NCBI RefSeq assembly: GCF_009789675.1
Contig: NZ_CP046915.1
Span: forward strand, 1,364,001-1,428,000
DNA length: 64,000 bases
Reading direction: 5' to 3'
From: Paraburkholderia acidisoli
Lineage (GTDB): Bacteria > Pseudomonadota > Gammaproteobacteria > Burkholderiales > Burkholderiaceae
The position numbers and the translations under genes were made by a program. Of this stretch, positions 18,243-26,778 are shown piece after piece; within the stretch, counting starts at the first letter, position 1, and every line of letters begins with the position of its first letter. The notes beneath the pieces are model-generated. The model saw nothing but the letters and a program-made list of their open reading frames with translations. It was not told the origin of the DNA and did no database searches.

Positions 18243-19004
18243 ATGACCGACCGAAATCTCACTCGCGCGAAACTGACTCCGTCTCTGCCATTGAAGCCTC
18301 GCCGTCGCAAACTGCTCGGCGGCATGGCGCTGCTCGCCGCCGTCGGCGCCTCATCCGGGGCCAGCGGTGCCGCTGAAAACCCCGCGCGCGGCACGGTCGT
18401 CATGGTGGTGCAAATGGACGGCCCGCACATGGCCGCGGACCGGCTGATCGCCGCGCGCCTGCAAACGCGCGGCTACACCGTGCGGCTCGTGCATCAGAAC
18501 TTCGATCCCGCCGATGCGCGCGACGCCCGGCTCGTCGTGATCTCGTCCACGGTTTCGGCGAAGGACGTGCCGGCCGGCTGGCGCGAACTGCCCGTGCCGC
18601 TGCTCACGTGGGAAAACGATCTGCTCGACGATCTCGCGATGAGCGGCAAACGCCATGACGTCGACTTCGGCGAAACCGGCAAGGAGCGCTACCTGTGGCT
18701 CGTGAACGCGCCGCATCCGGCCGGCGCGGGACTCGCCGCGGGTGTCGCCAACGTCTTCGCCAGACAGGCGCCGATGAGTTGGGGCAAGCCCGGACTCGGC
18801 GCCTCGATCATCGCGACCGTCTACGGCCAGCCGGAACAGGCCGCGATCTTCGTCTACGAACGCGGCGCGACCATGGACTACGAGGCGCTCGCGCCCGCCC
18901 GCCGCACGATGTTCTTCATGGACAACGACAGCTTCCCGAACCTCTCGGACGCTGGCTTGCGCCTGTTCGACGCGACTATCGACTGGACCGCGGGCCATCG
19001 CTAA
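18243..19004 (+). CDS. Secreted protein of unknown function next to the siderophore receptor
   Basis: A 253-residue protein. The N-terminus carries a basic run followed by a hydrophobic stretch (KPRRRKLLGGMALLAAVGA), a Sec or twin-arginine-like signal. The mature part has alternating beta and alpha segments (TVVMVVQMDGPHMAADRL, GYTVRLVHQNFD, ARLVVISSTV, LPVPLLTWEN) that suggest a flavodoxin- or ThuA-like alpha/beta fold. YLWLVNAPHP and TMFFMDNDSFPNL are further landmarks. I cannot assign a family firmly. It follows the receptor gene by 78 bp on the same strand and may belong to the same iron-responsive unit. Confidence 0.6.
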   Translation: MTDRNLTRAKLTPSLPLKPRRRKLLGGMALLAAVGASSGASGAAENPARGTVVMVVQMDGPHMAADRLIAARLQTRGYTVRLVHQNFDPADARDARLVVISSTVSAKDVPAGWRELPVPLLTWENDLLDDLAMSGKRHDVDFGETGKERYLWLVNAPHPAGAGLAAGVANVFARQAPMSWGKPGLGASIIATVYGQPEQAAIFVYERGATMDYEALAPARRTMFFMDNDSFPNLSDAGLRLFDATIDWTAGHR

Positions 19005-19114
19005 GGACACCTGACGCCGCGATCGTTCAATCCGCAGCAAGAGTCATTTGCACGATTTGCGCTATCGCCGGGCGACCGATGCGCCGAAGATGACTCGCGT
19101 TACCGGAGAACGCG

Positions 19115-19417
19115 ATGAAACGCATCAAGCCCTTGTTCCATGCGCTGGCGTGCGCCGCTACGCTGGCCAGTCCCGCCGTGTTCGCCGCGCCGCCCGACGC
19201 GGGTTATGACACGTCCATCCAGTTGTCGGGCGGAAAGACGTTGCGGTGCGGCGTCAACGAGGCGCCGCCGCCCGGCCACGCGGCCGTATTGACGCGCCGC
19301 GAGCAGAACGAAGCGGACGTGCTCGCGACCCAGCGCTTGCGTCTGCTGACCGGGCCGGCCTCGCCCTGGCCTTCCGCCGAAACCGCGCCGAGCGTGGCCT
19401 GCGTCGACGCGAGTTGA
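19115..19417 (+). CDS. Small secreted protein, unknown function
   Basis: A 100-residue protein with a clear Sec signal peptide (MKRIKPLFHALACAATLASPAVFA as two halves, cleaved after VFA near residue 24). The mature part has two cysteines (LRCGVNEAPP and VACVDAS) that could pair, and otherwise polar, low-complexity sequence. A CGGAGAA ribosome site lies 5 bases before the ATG. No family is recognised. It stands between the siderophore locus and the convergent porin gene. Confidence 0.6.
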   Translation: MKRIKPLFHALACAATLASPAVFAAPPDAGYDTSIQLSGGKTLRCGVNEAPPPGHAAVLTRREQNEADVLATQRLRLLTGPASPWPSAETAPSVACVDAS

Positions 19418-19440
19418 GACGAATCGAAACCACCGTGACC

Positions 19441-19469
19441 GGATGCGTCCCCGCCCGAGGGGCGCATCC
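19441..19469. terminator. Hairpin between convergent genes at 19.4 kb
   Basis: GGATGCG (19441-19447) pairs with CGCATCC (19463-19469), and CCCC with GGGG inside, with one bulged T and a six-base loop. It lies 24 bp after the small secreted gene and just beyond the convergent porin's stop. No U-tract follows, so termination is probable but unproved. Confidence 0.55.
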
Positions 19470-19481
19470 CGGTCGCGGCGT

Positions 19482-20606
19482 TTAGAAGCGCGTGCGGATA
19501 CCCGTGGTCAGCTCGAGCTGATTGCTCGCGCCGTAGGTGGTGCTGACCGTGTAGCCGCCATGCAGGCGCATGTAGTCGCCCGCGAGGTAGAGTTCGGTGC
19601 GCTTCGAAAGGTGGTAGAAGATCGAGCCATAGAGCGTTTCCTTGAAGCCGTCATGCAGCCCGCTGGCCGGATCGTACACGCCGATATTGGCATTCGGAAT
19701 GTCGCCGTCGATGGTGTAAGCCGCGTTGTGCGTGCGCATTTGCTGATAGCCGAGTTCGTAGTCGAGCGCGCCCTTCGGCGCGAGCTTGAGCGATACCGTC
19801 CACGCGTTATCCTGGCGCTGCCCCAGCGAGCCCTGGTTGCCCCAGTAACGGAAATAACCCGCATTGGCACGCAGAATCCCGAAGCGGTAATTACCGCCCA
19901 CCGAAAACGCCTGGTTGGTATTGCCGTCGCGGTTCACGTGGTTATAGAACGTCGAAGCGGTCCATGACGGGCCGTTGTAGCCCAGCGCCACCTGGTAGTT
20001 CGCGTTGTTGCCGAAGCTCGTGGAATTGCCGAACGCGTAGCCCGCCGCCGCAAAAATGCCGTTGCTGAACACCTTCTTCCACGCGACGCTGTTGTCGTAA
20101 CGGGTACCCGTTGCGCTCGCCGCATAGAAAATCATCTGCTTGAAGTTGTTCGTGTTGGTCCAGCCGCCCTCCTCGGTGGTCAACTTCGCGCTGCCGTACG
20201 GATCGCCGTAAATGGCCGAGGCATCGCGGGCGATGGTGTTCTGGAAGCCCGCAGTGATCTTGCCGTAGGTCTGGTCCTCGATACCCACCCACGCGTCACG
20301 GTCGAAGATCTGTCCGTTGTCTTCCATCTGACCGTCGCTCACGCGGTACTCGCTTTCGAGCCGGAAGATCACCTTGGTGCCGCCGCCAATGTCTTCCGCG
20401 CCCTTCAAGCCCCAACGGCTGCCGCTGAACCACGGCTCGCCGCCCACGCCCATTCCCACCACGTGATTGCCCTTCGCGTCCGCATGCGACTGGTACGACG
20501 GCACGCTCAGGTCGATGAGGCCATAGAGCTGCACGCTCGACTGCGCGTGTGCGCCGGTCGCCAGCAATGCGCCCGCGGCCGCGAGTGAAAGATGTGTTCT
20601 CTTCAA
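19482..20606 (-). CDS. Outer-membrane porin, TTG start
   Basis: A 374-residue Gram-negative porin of the same family as the one at 1.3 kb. The start is the TTG at 20606: it follows an AGGAGAC ribosome site by 4 bases and opens a standard signal peptide (LKRTHLSLAAAGALLATGAHA, initiator included). The mature protein starts QSSVQLYGLIDLS. Later landmarks are SRWGLKGAED, GGGTKVIFRLE and FDRDAWVGI, with a C-terminal TRF ending in Phe. It lies 183 bp beyond the response-regulator gene on the same strand, after the ABC transporter and two-component genes, so it may supply outer-membrane entry for the same substrate. Confidence 0.9.
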   Translation of the reverse strand: MKRTHLSLAAAGALLATGAHAQSSVQLYGLIDLSVPSYQSHADAKGNHVVGMGVGGEPWFSGSRWGLKGAEDIGGGTKVIFRLESEYRVSDGQMEDNGQIFDRDAWVGIEDQTYGKITAGFQNTIARDASAIYGDPYGSAKLTTEEGGWTNTNNFKQMIFYAASATGTRYDNSVAWKKVFSNGIFAAAGYAFGNSTSFGNNANYQVALGYNGPSWTASTFYNHVNRDGNTNQAFSVGGNYRFGILRANAGYFRYWGNQGSLGQRQDNAWTVSLKLAPKGALDYELGYQQMRTHNAAYTIDGDIPNANIGVYDPASGLHDGFKETLYGSIFYHLSKRTELYLAGDYMRLHGGYTVSTTYGASNQLELTTGIRTRF

Positions 20607-20789
20607 GATCGTCTCCTGGAATTCTGCGTTGAAGTTTTCATGGACCCGCGCGCGTTGCCTGCTCTCCGAGCGCGGCAACCTCCTGTGCGGGTGAGACGAA
20701 TGTTAAAGAAGGCATTCCTTCACCACTCTTTCATGACCACCTTGTACTCCTAAGTAAATTCACTAGTATCGAACGCGCCGGAAAGCGGC

Positions 20790-21470
20790 TCAAACCGGCA
20801 GGACTTCTTTGACGCGCAGAATATAGCCGAGCCCGCGCAGTGTCGTGATCTGCACGTTCGACGTGGCGAGATGCTTGCGTAGCCGGTGAATATAAATGTC
20901 GATGGCATCTACGCTGGTTTCGTCGCTCAAGCCGCGAATCCGTTCGAGCAGCGTATGTTTGGGCACGGCCTTGCCCTGCCGCAAGATGAGCGCTTCGAGG
21001 ATCGAATGCTCGCGCCGTCGCAACGTCAGCGGTGCGTCCTTGTGCAGAAACTCGCGCGTATTGGAGAGGTATTGCAGGTCGCCGCAAGTCAGGCAGCCCG
21101 ACTTTTCGCCCGACTGCCGCCGTATCAGCGCCTTGATGCGCGCGACCAGCTCGCGGCTGTCGAACGGCTTCACCACGTAGTCGTCGGCGCCCGCGCCGAA
21201 GCAGGCCACCTTGTCGTCGATCGAACCGTGCGCGGTCAGCATCATGACGGGCACGTTGTCGCGCCTGCGCCGCAACCGGTTGAGGACGTCCTTGCCGCTC
21301 AGGCGCGGCAGCCGCATGTCGAGCAGCACGAGATCGTAGCGCTGCGTCAGCAGCACCGTGTCGGCCGACTCGCCGTCGGCCACGCAATCCACGATGAAAT
21401 TCTCGACACGCAACAGGTTGACGATCCAGTGCGCCAGTTCGGCATTGTCTTCGACCAGCAGCAATTTCAT
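20790..21470 (-). CDS. OmpR-family response regulator, TctD-like
   Basis: A 226-residue regulator. The receiver has the acidic pair at E7-D8, phospho-acceptor D51 (YDLVLLDMRLP), Thr79 region LTAHG and Lys101 in VVKPFD. The winged-helix output domain spans about 125-222 (LTLRRREHSILEAL, DAIDIYIHRLRKHL, TTLRGLGYIL). The CLTCGDLQYL segment between the domains is typical of TctD-like regulators. It follows the sensor kinase gene by 28 bp and so is probably its partner, controlling the adjacent ABC transporter and porin. Confidence 0.9.
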   Translation of the reverse strand: MKLLLVEDNAELAHWIVNLLRVENFIVDCVADGESADTVLLTQRYDLVLLDMRLPRLSGKDVLNRLRRRRDNVPVMMLTAHGSIDDKVACFGAGADDYVVKPFDSRELVARIKALIRRQSGEKSGCLTCGDLQYLSNTREFLHKDAPLTLRRREHSILEALILRQGKAVPKHTLLERIRGLSDETSVDAIDIYIHRLRKHLATSNVQITTLRGLGYILRVKEVLPV

Positions 21471-21498
21471 CAGGATTCCTTCGTGCGTGTCCTGCGCA

Positions 21499-22875
21499 TC
21501 ATGGCCGCCACGCGGGCAGGCGGACCGTCGCGACCAGACCCACCTGCTCCGCGCCCGGCGCCACCTTCACGCTGCCGCCGTGCGAGCGCGCGACCTGATG
21601 CACGATGGCGAGCCCGAGGCCCGATCCCTCGGGGTCCGTCGCGACCCGATAGAAGCGCTCGAACACGTGCATACGCGCCTCGGCGGGAATGCCGGGACCG
21701 TTGTCGGCCACCTCGATCGTGATCTCGTCGCGATCGCGCCGGCACCGGGCCGTGACGCAGCCGCCGGCCTGGGTGTAGCGAATGGCGTTGTCGATCAGGT
21801 TCGCGACCAGCGAAGCGAGCAGGCCCGCATTGCCGCCCACGTAGACGTGCTCGTCCAACTCCGCGCCCAGATCGATATCGCGTTGCTCGGCCGCCTGCAC
21901 CCGCTCCTCGAGCACCGACGAGATCAGTTCCGCGAGATCGACGCGCGTGGTGACCGGCGCCGACGACGCCATCGACTCCGCTTGCGCGAGCAGCAGTAAT
22001 TGGCTCGTGAGTTCCGCCAGTTTCCGGCTGGTGCGGTGCACGCCGTTCAGCGCATCGCGCAGCGCGGGATCGCGCGCGTCGCATTGACTCGCGAACTGCG
22101 TTTGCGTCGTGAGGAGCGCGAGCGGCGTGCGCAGTTGATGTGCCGCGTCCGCGATGAACTGGCGTTGCATCGCGGCGTGGATCTTGAGTCGCGCGATGCA
22201 TTGATTGATCGCGTCCACGATGGGCCTCAATTCGGACGGCAACGGGTCGGGGCAGATCGGCTCCAGTTGCGCGGGCTCGCGGTCGGCCACCTCTTCCTTG
22301 AGTTTCATGAGCGGCCGCAATTCGAGCGTGAGCCCCAGCGGCACGAGCAACCCGACGAGCGCCAGCATGAGCCACTGGCGCAGGAGTTGAGGCCGCCACA
22401 AACTCGCGATCATCGCCTCCCGCGATGCCCGGGTCTTGCCGACGATCACGGTTACCCGCTCCGCGCGGCCCGAGTCGTAGAGCCGCCGCTCATAGGCCAC
22501 CGCGCGTATGGGCTCGCCGCCATAGGTGCTGTCGTAGAACACGGGCGTGGCGGCGTCGTTCGCGGCGGGCGACGGCAAGTCCGGCACGCCGCCCAGCAGC
22601 CGGCCGCGGCTCGTGACCACCTTGTAGAAGACATGATCTTTCCACGGCGACTCGAACAGCTCCAGCGCGGCCGGCGGAATGTTGGCGCTGAGCGCGCCGC
22701 CGTCCCAGTCCACGTCTTCGATGATCGTGCGCGCGGAATTGAGCAGCGCGTGGTCCTGCACGAGGTCGGCGGTGCGGCGCGCCGCGTCGTAAGACACGCC
22801 GCTCGTCACGACCACGAACACCGCGAGCGGCCCCAGCAGCCACAACAGCAAACGCGCACGCAAGCTATGCACCAT
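21499..22875 (-). CDS. Sensor histidine kinase, TctE-like
   Basis: A 458-residue membrane kinase. Membrane helices lie near 8-28 and 165-185, flanking a periplasmic sensor domain of about 135 residues (2CSK_N-like; FYKVVTSRGRLLGG, PVFYDSTYGGEPIRAVAY). The phospho-acceptor is H246 in ADAAHQLRTPLALL. The ATPase core shows NLIDNAIRYT, DNGPGIP and GSGLGLAIV. The Met at 22875 was chosen because the signal-anchor helix starts right after it. The kinase precedes the regulator in the operon, the reverse of the usual tctD-tctE order. Confidence 0.9.
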   Translation of the reverse strand: MVHSLRARLLLWLLGPLAVFVVVTSGVSYDAARRTADLVQDHALLNSARTIIEDVDWDGGALSANIPPAALELFESPWKDHVFYKVVTSRGRLLGGVPDLPSPAANDAATPVFYDSTYGGEPIRAVAYERRLYDSGRAERVTVIVGKTRASREAMIASLWRPQLLRQWLMLALVGLLVPLGLTLELRPLMKLKEEVADREPAQLEPICPDPLPSELRPIVDAINQCIARLKIHAAMQRQFIADAAHQLRTPLALLTTQTQFASQCDARDPALRDALNGVHRTSRKLAELTSQLLLLAQAESMASSAPVTTRVDLAELISSVLEERVQAAEQRDIDLGAELDEHVYVGGNAGLLASLVANLIDNAIRYTQAGGCVTARCRRDRDEITIEVADNGPGIPAEARMHVFERFYRVATDPEGSGLGLAIVHQVARSHGGSVKVAPGAEQVGLVATVRLPAWRP

Positions 22876-22964
22876 GTCACGCTCTCTCAGACGCGCGGCC
22901 GTCCCGCGGTTCACGCAGGACGGCCGCACGAAGACTCGACGATCCGGCGATCCGGCGATGCCGC

Positions 22965-23825
22965 TCAGAACGCGGCGGGCCGCCATTTGAGCAGCCGCTT
23001 TTCGAGGGCGCTGAGCAGGTAGTCGGTGGACAATGCGACCACGGCGAGCACGATCATCGCCGCGAACACCCCGCTCGCGTTGAACGCGCCCTGGGCCGTG
23101 GAAATCAGCAAGCCGATCCCCTGCTTCGAGCCGAGGAATTCGCCCACCACGGCGCCCACCAGCGCGAAGCCGAAGCTCACGTGCAGGCTCGCGAGAATCC
23201 ACGAGAGCGCCGAGGGGATCACGACCGAAGTCGTCACCTGGCGGCGCGACGCGCCCAGGATCTGCGCGTTCGCGATCATGTAGCGGTCCGCTTCGCGCAC
23301 GCCCTGGAACGCATTGCCGAACACCACGAAGAACACCATCACGACCGCGAGCGCCACCTTCGACGCCATGCCGAGGCCGAGCGCGATCACGAACACCGAG
23401 CCCAACACCACGCGCGGAATCGAATTCGCGATCTTGATGTAGAGGCTGAAGACGTCGGAGAGCAGTTTGTTGCGGCCGAGCAGCACGCCGCACACCACGC
23501 CGCCCACCGCGCCGATCAAGAAGCCCAGCACCGTTTCTTCGAGCGTGACCCAGACCTGCACGAGCAGCGGCCCCTGCGAGGTGCCGTTCTGCAACCAGTC
23601 GACGATCTGCAGCAGGATGAGCGACGGCATCGAGAAGAAGAACGGATCGATCCACTGCTCGCGTCCCGCGACTTCCCAGCCGCCGAGCACGACTACGAGC
23701 ACGAGCACGCGCAGGAAAATGACCAGCGCGTGGCGCTGCCGGATGCGGGTTCGCGCATGGCGCTCGGCCTGCGCGAGCGACTTGCCGTCGAGTGCGGGGT
23801 TGGCGGGCGGAGTTTGCGGCGTCAT
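22965..23825 (-). CDS. ABC transporter permease, SsuC/TauC type
   Basis: A 286-residue inner-membrane permease of the nitrate/sulfonate/taurine family. Six hydrophobic segments are visible. The EAA-type cytoplasmic loop for contact with the ATPase is AQILGASRRQVTTSVVIPSA near 200-220. The start at 23825 follows the ATPase gene by 25 bp. It forms the membrane channel for the substrate delivered by the binding protein encoded at 24.75 kb. The substrate is not determined; members of this family carry sulfonates, thiamine precursors, nitrate and aromatic acids. Confidence 0.9.
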   Translation of the reverse strand: MTPQTPPANPALDGKSLAQAERHARTRIRQRHALVIFLRVLVLVVVLGGWEVAGREQWIDPFFFSMPSLILLQIVDWLQNGTSQGPLLVQVWVTLEETVLGFLIGAVGGVVCGVLLGRNKLLSDVFSLYIKIANSIPRVVLGSVFVIALGLGMASKVALAVVMVFFVVFGNAFQGVREADRYMIANAQILGASRRQVTTSVVIPSALSWILASLHVSFGFALVGAVVGEFLGSKQGIGLLISTAQGAFNASGVFAAMIVLAVVALSTDYLLSALEKRLLKWRPAAF

Positions 23826-23850
23826 GGTCGGTTTCCGGAATTCGAGCGTT

Positions 23851-24648
23851 TCAGGCAATTTGCACCTCCTCGCGCAGGTCATGCCAGATATCGCGCGAGA
23901 TTTCGATAAAGCGGGGTTCGTAGCGGATTTCGGACGTGATACGAGGACGCGGCAGGTCGATCTCATAGACCTTCTTGAGCGTCGCCGGCCGCGCCGTCAG
24001 CACGAATACGCGGTCCGCGAGCGCGATCGCCTCCTCGAGATCGTGCGTGACGAACACGACCGATCCGGTACCGCCCCACAGTTGCAGCAACTCGTCCTGC
24101 ATCAGCGTGCGGGTCTGCATGTCAAGCGCCGAGAAGGGCTCGTCCATCAGCAGGATTTCGGGCTTGTTGATGAAGGTCTGGGCCAGTGCCACGCGCTTGC
24201 GCATGCCGCCCGAAAGCTGATGCGGATAATGCTTGCCGAACTTCTCGAGACCCACGCGCCGCAGCCAGTCGTTCGCCTCGTCGTAGGCCGCGCTTTTCGA
24301 GCGGCCCCGGTAGAGCGGCCCCGCCGCGACGTTGTCGAGCACCGAGCGCCACGGAAATACGGCATCGGCCTGAAACACGAAGCCGATACGCGGGTCGATG
24401 CCGCTGACCGGCGCGCCCATCACATGAACCTCGCCCGCAGTGGGTTTGAGCAGGCCGGTAATCATGCTCAGCGTCGTGGACTTGCCGCAGCCGGTCGGCC
24501 CGACAATGGCGACGAACTCCCCCTGGGCGACAGCCATGCTGAAGTCGCTCAGGGCGACGGTCGCCTTGCCGTCGGGCGAAATGAACCGGCACGACACGGA
24601 GCGGAACTCGATGGCGGGCACCGCGGTTCGGGTTTGAGCTTGCTTCAT
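23851..24648 (-). CDS. ABC transporter ATP-binding protein, SsuB/TauB type
   Basis: A 265-residue ATPase subunit. Walker A is GPTGCGKST (50-58), the Q-loop is FVFQADAVFPW, the signature LSGGMRKRV, Walker B LLMDEPFSALD, and the switch His is in FVTHDLEEA. The C-terminal tail (RPRITSEIRYEPRF) is typical of nitrate/sulfonate/taurine importers. It acts on the inner face of the cytoplasmic membrane with the permease encoded just downstream. It is the second gene of the run binding protein, ATPase, permease, kinase, regulator. Confidence 0.93.
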   Translation of the reverse strand: MKQAQTRTAVPAIEFRSVSCRFISPDGKATVALSDFSMAVAQGEFVAIVGPTGCGKSTTLSMITGLLKPTAGEVHVMGAPVSGIDPRIGFVFQADAVFPWRSVLDNVAAGPLYRGRSKSAAYDEANDWLRRVGLEKFGKHYPHQLSGGMRKRVALAQTFINKPEILLMDEPFSALDMQTRTLMQDELLQLWGGTGSVVFVTHDLEEAIALADRVFVLTARPATLKKVYEIDLPRPRITSEIRYEPRFIEISRDIWHDLREEVQIA

Positions 24649-24749
24649 CTAAAGACATCTCACGATTGATCGGGCGCAGTTGCGGGGCGCCGTTGCGGAG
24701 AAAGACACGGCGCGCGGTGCGAACGACTGCGCGCCGCGCGCCTGCAACA

Positions 24750-25769
24750 TCACTTCGCGCTGACGTAGTCGTTGGAATACGTGCGGCTCAAATCCACGTG
24801 CTTGCCTTTCACCGAAGGATTGAAGCTCGCCAGCACCTTGAGCACGGTTGCGGGACCGTCGGCGGGCATCTTGCCGTCGGCGGTGTACATCGGCAGCGAG
24901 GCCTTGAGCGCACTCACGTAGAGCGCCTTGTCCTTCTGATAGTCCGCTGGCATCTTCGCCGCGATCTCCTCCGCGCTGTGCGTGTGAATGAACTGCATGG
25001 TGCGCACGAAGGCATGCGCGAGTTTCGCGGCCTGGGCTTTATGCGTGGCGACCCACGAATCTTGCACATAGAGGCTCGCGGCCGGATAGGTGCCACCGAG
25101 CGCCGCGCGCGTGCCGTCCACCGTGCGCATGTCGACCAGCACCTTTGCGTCGCCCGTTTTCTGCAACGCGGAGACCGTGGGCTCGGTCGTCATGCCCGCG
25201 TCGATACGCCCTTGCTTGATGGCGGCGACGAAACTCGCATCCGCGCCGACCGGCAACATGCTGTAAGCCGTCGAGGGAATGCCATGCTGGCTCGCGAGAT
25301 ACTGCGTGAGAAAGCTCGTGGAGGAGCCGAGCCCCGTTACGCCGAGCGTCTTGCCCTTCACGTCGGCCATGGACTTGAGCGTGTCCGCGGCCTTCGAGGA
25401 AACCATCTCCACTTCGCCGGGCACCTGGCCGAACACGACGATCGCTTTGACATCCTTACCTTTGGTCTGGAGATCGATCGTGTGATCGTAAAAACCCACC
25501 ACGCCCTGCACAGCGCCTGCCAGCAGTTCGTTCTCCGCGTCGACGCCCGCGGGTTGCGAGAGCAACTCGACATTCAGGCCTTCGTCCTTGAAGTAACCGA
25601 GTTCCTCGGTGAGTCGCGCCGGAAGATAAATCAGCTTGGTGATGCCGCCGACCATGATGGTAATTTTTTCGCTGGCGTCGTCGGCGGCGTGTGCGCATTG
25701 AATACCGGCGAAGCACAACAGGCTCGCAGCAAAGGCGATCGGGCGCAACGCGCGCAAAGTGAATGGCAT
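24750..25769 (-). CDS. ABC transporter substrate-binding protein (NMT1/SsuA-like)
   Basis: A 339-residue periplasmic binding protein. The signal peptide is MPFTLRALRPIAFAAS with cleavage near CAHA (residue 28). The mature domain matches NMT1/SsuA-type type II binding proteins: KITIMVGGITKLIYLPARL, ELGYFKDEGLNVELLS, GVVGFYDHTID, and the hinge-lobe segment GKTLGVTGLGSSTSFLTQYL. A GGAGACA ribosome site precedes the start. It is the first gene of the transporter operon. The ligand is unknown; an aromatic or sulfonated organic acid would fit the TctDE-like regulation but is only a guess. Confidence 0.9.
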   Translation of the reverse strand: MPFTLRALRPIAFAASLLCFAGIQCAHAADDASEKITIMVGGITKLIYLPARLTEELGYFKDEGLNVELLSQPAGVDAENELLAGAVQGVVGFYDHTIDLQTKGKDVKAIVVFGQVPGEVEMVSSKAADTLKSMADVKGKTLGVTGLGSSTSFLTQYLASQHGIPSTAYSMLPVGADASFVAAIKQGRIDAGMTTEPTVSALQKTGDAKVLVDMRTVDGTRAALGGTYPAASLYVQDSWVATHKAQAAKLAHAFVRTMQFIHTHSAEEIAAKMPADYQKDKALYVSALKASLPMYTADGKMPADGPATVLKVLASFNPSVKGKHVDLSRTYSNDYVSAK

Positions 25770-26133
25770 CGACTGTCTCCTTGAATAGGGGCAGACTGCG
25801 CCATGCCGTCCGCCTCGTTTGATTTGAGGCGATTCTAGCCAGGCCAACCCTTCCCGAAGCTTTCACGAACGCCAGTAAAATCTACGGGATTTCCATGATC
25901 GGAGGCACCGCGCAACTCACTCTTCGGCGTGAATAAAAGTCGTTTCTATTCAGGATTTCCAGTGTGAATTCACTCGCTTGATGTGACCTGGTATCGTTTA
26001 AAAACGTAGCTATTTCTATGCTGATCGTTCGCTTAAGAACGCTCGCCGTTACAAAATAAATAGTTCTCTAGTTTTGGAAAGTTTCTCCGATAAACCGTAC
26101 GCCTTCTACGGCATTTATTCGGGAGAATCATTC
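25770..26133. other. 364-bp AT-enriched divergent promoter region
   Basis: No gene is seen. It holds a perfect palindrome GTGAATTCAC (25964-25973) and an inverted repeat CGTTC-GCTTAA-GAACG (26026-26041), plus CGTTTAAAAACG near 25995-26006. These may be operators for the ABC transporter operon on one side and the small Ser/Thr-rich protein on the other. Base composition is lower in GC than the flanking genes. Confidence 0.45.
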
Positions 26134-26427
26134 ATGGCAATTCAGGCTATTTCCAGTCAACTTTCCAGCACGGCACCGGCAAATACGGGCACGCAGTCGG
26201 CGAGCGCGACGCCCTCCTCCAGCGGAACGGATAGCAAGGCCACAACGCCTTCGACGTCCACCACGACCACCGCGCAACCGTCCACCACGGTTACGATCAG
26301 CAGCGCGGCACGCGCCGCATTGGCCGAAGCCACCGAAACCTCGGTGCAGACCGCGAAGGAAGCGAGCGGCGGCGACCGCCAGGCGCAACGTCTGCTCGCC
26401 AAGGAGCAAGCGAACAAGCTGAGCTGA
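26134..26427 (+). CDS. Small Ser/Thr/Ala-rich protein, unknown function
   Basis: A 97-residue protein with no signal peptide. Residues about 5-70 are rich in Ser, Thr and Ala and look disordered. The C-terminal part (TVTISSAARAALAEATET, then GDRQAQRLLAKEQANKL) is predicted helical and is the only ordered-looking segment. The start at 26134 is set by a GGGAGA ribosome site; an upstream in-frame ATG at 26074 lacks one. I recall similar short proteins in Burkholderiaceae but no assigned function. A strong hairpin follows the stop. Confidence 0.6.
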   Translation: MAIQAISSQLSSTAPANTGTQSASATPSSSGTDSKATTPSTSTTTTAQPSTTVTISSAARAALAEATETSVQTAKEASGGDRQAQRLLAKEQANKLS

Positions 26428-26434
26428 TGAAATG

Positions 26435-26472
26435 GCGCGCAGCCAACGCCGCGCTGGGCGCTGGCTGCGCGC
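26435..26472. terminator. Strong GC hairpin between convergent small genes
   Basis: GCGCGCAGCCA (26435-26445) and TGGCTGCGCGC (26462-26472) pair perfectly over 11 bp, with a further four pairs inside. It starts 7 bases after the upstream stop and lies before the convergent DUF4148 gene's stop. No U-tract is present, so the terminator role is inferred from position and stability. Confidence 0.65.
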
Positions 26473-26493
26473 GTCAGCCTGCGGAATTCGGAA

Positions 26494-26778
26494 TCAACGT
26501 CCCTTATCGCGCGGCACCGTTTGCGCGGCGGCGGTTCGAGCGGCAACGGCCTCCGCATGCTGAATGTCGTCGGGGTAGTGAACGTCGCTCGCAACGGGGA
26601 GAAAACCGGCGCGCTCGACACGCACGAGATCGGCCCGGACTTCGGCGCGAGTGAGTTCGCCGTGGTTCGCATTCGACGCTTGCGCGGCCGGGGTCGGGGT
26701 TGGGTTCGGTTGTGCAAACGCCGCGATGGGCGCGACCAGTGTGCTCGTTATGAATATCGACAAAACCCGCGCTTTCAT
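26494..26778 (-). CDS. DUF4148-type small secreted protein
   Basis: A 94-residue protein. The signal peptide MKARVLSIFITSTLVAPIA continues to AFA (residue 22). The mature part has the DUF4148 signature LTRAEVRADLVRVERAGF followed by VHYPDDIQHAE. DUF4148 proteins are short periplasmic or secreted proteins, numerous in Burkholderiaceae and of unknown function. A second member lies at 53.6 kb in this window. It is convergent with the Ser/Thr-rich gene, and a GAGGAGA-like ribosome site precedes the start. Confidence 0.8.
   Translation of the reverse strand: MKARVLSIFITSTLVAPIAAFAQPNPTPTPAAQASNANHGELTRAEVRADLVRVERAGFLPVASDVHYPDDIQHAEAVAARTAAAQTVPRDKGR

Noticed and set aside
26026..26041. CGTTC-GCTTAA-GAACG as another member of the TAAG-type box set
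   Set aside because: It has a single CTTAAG core in an inverted repeat and not two TAAG half-sites 11 bp apart.
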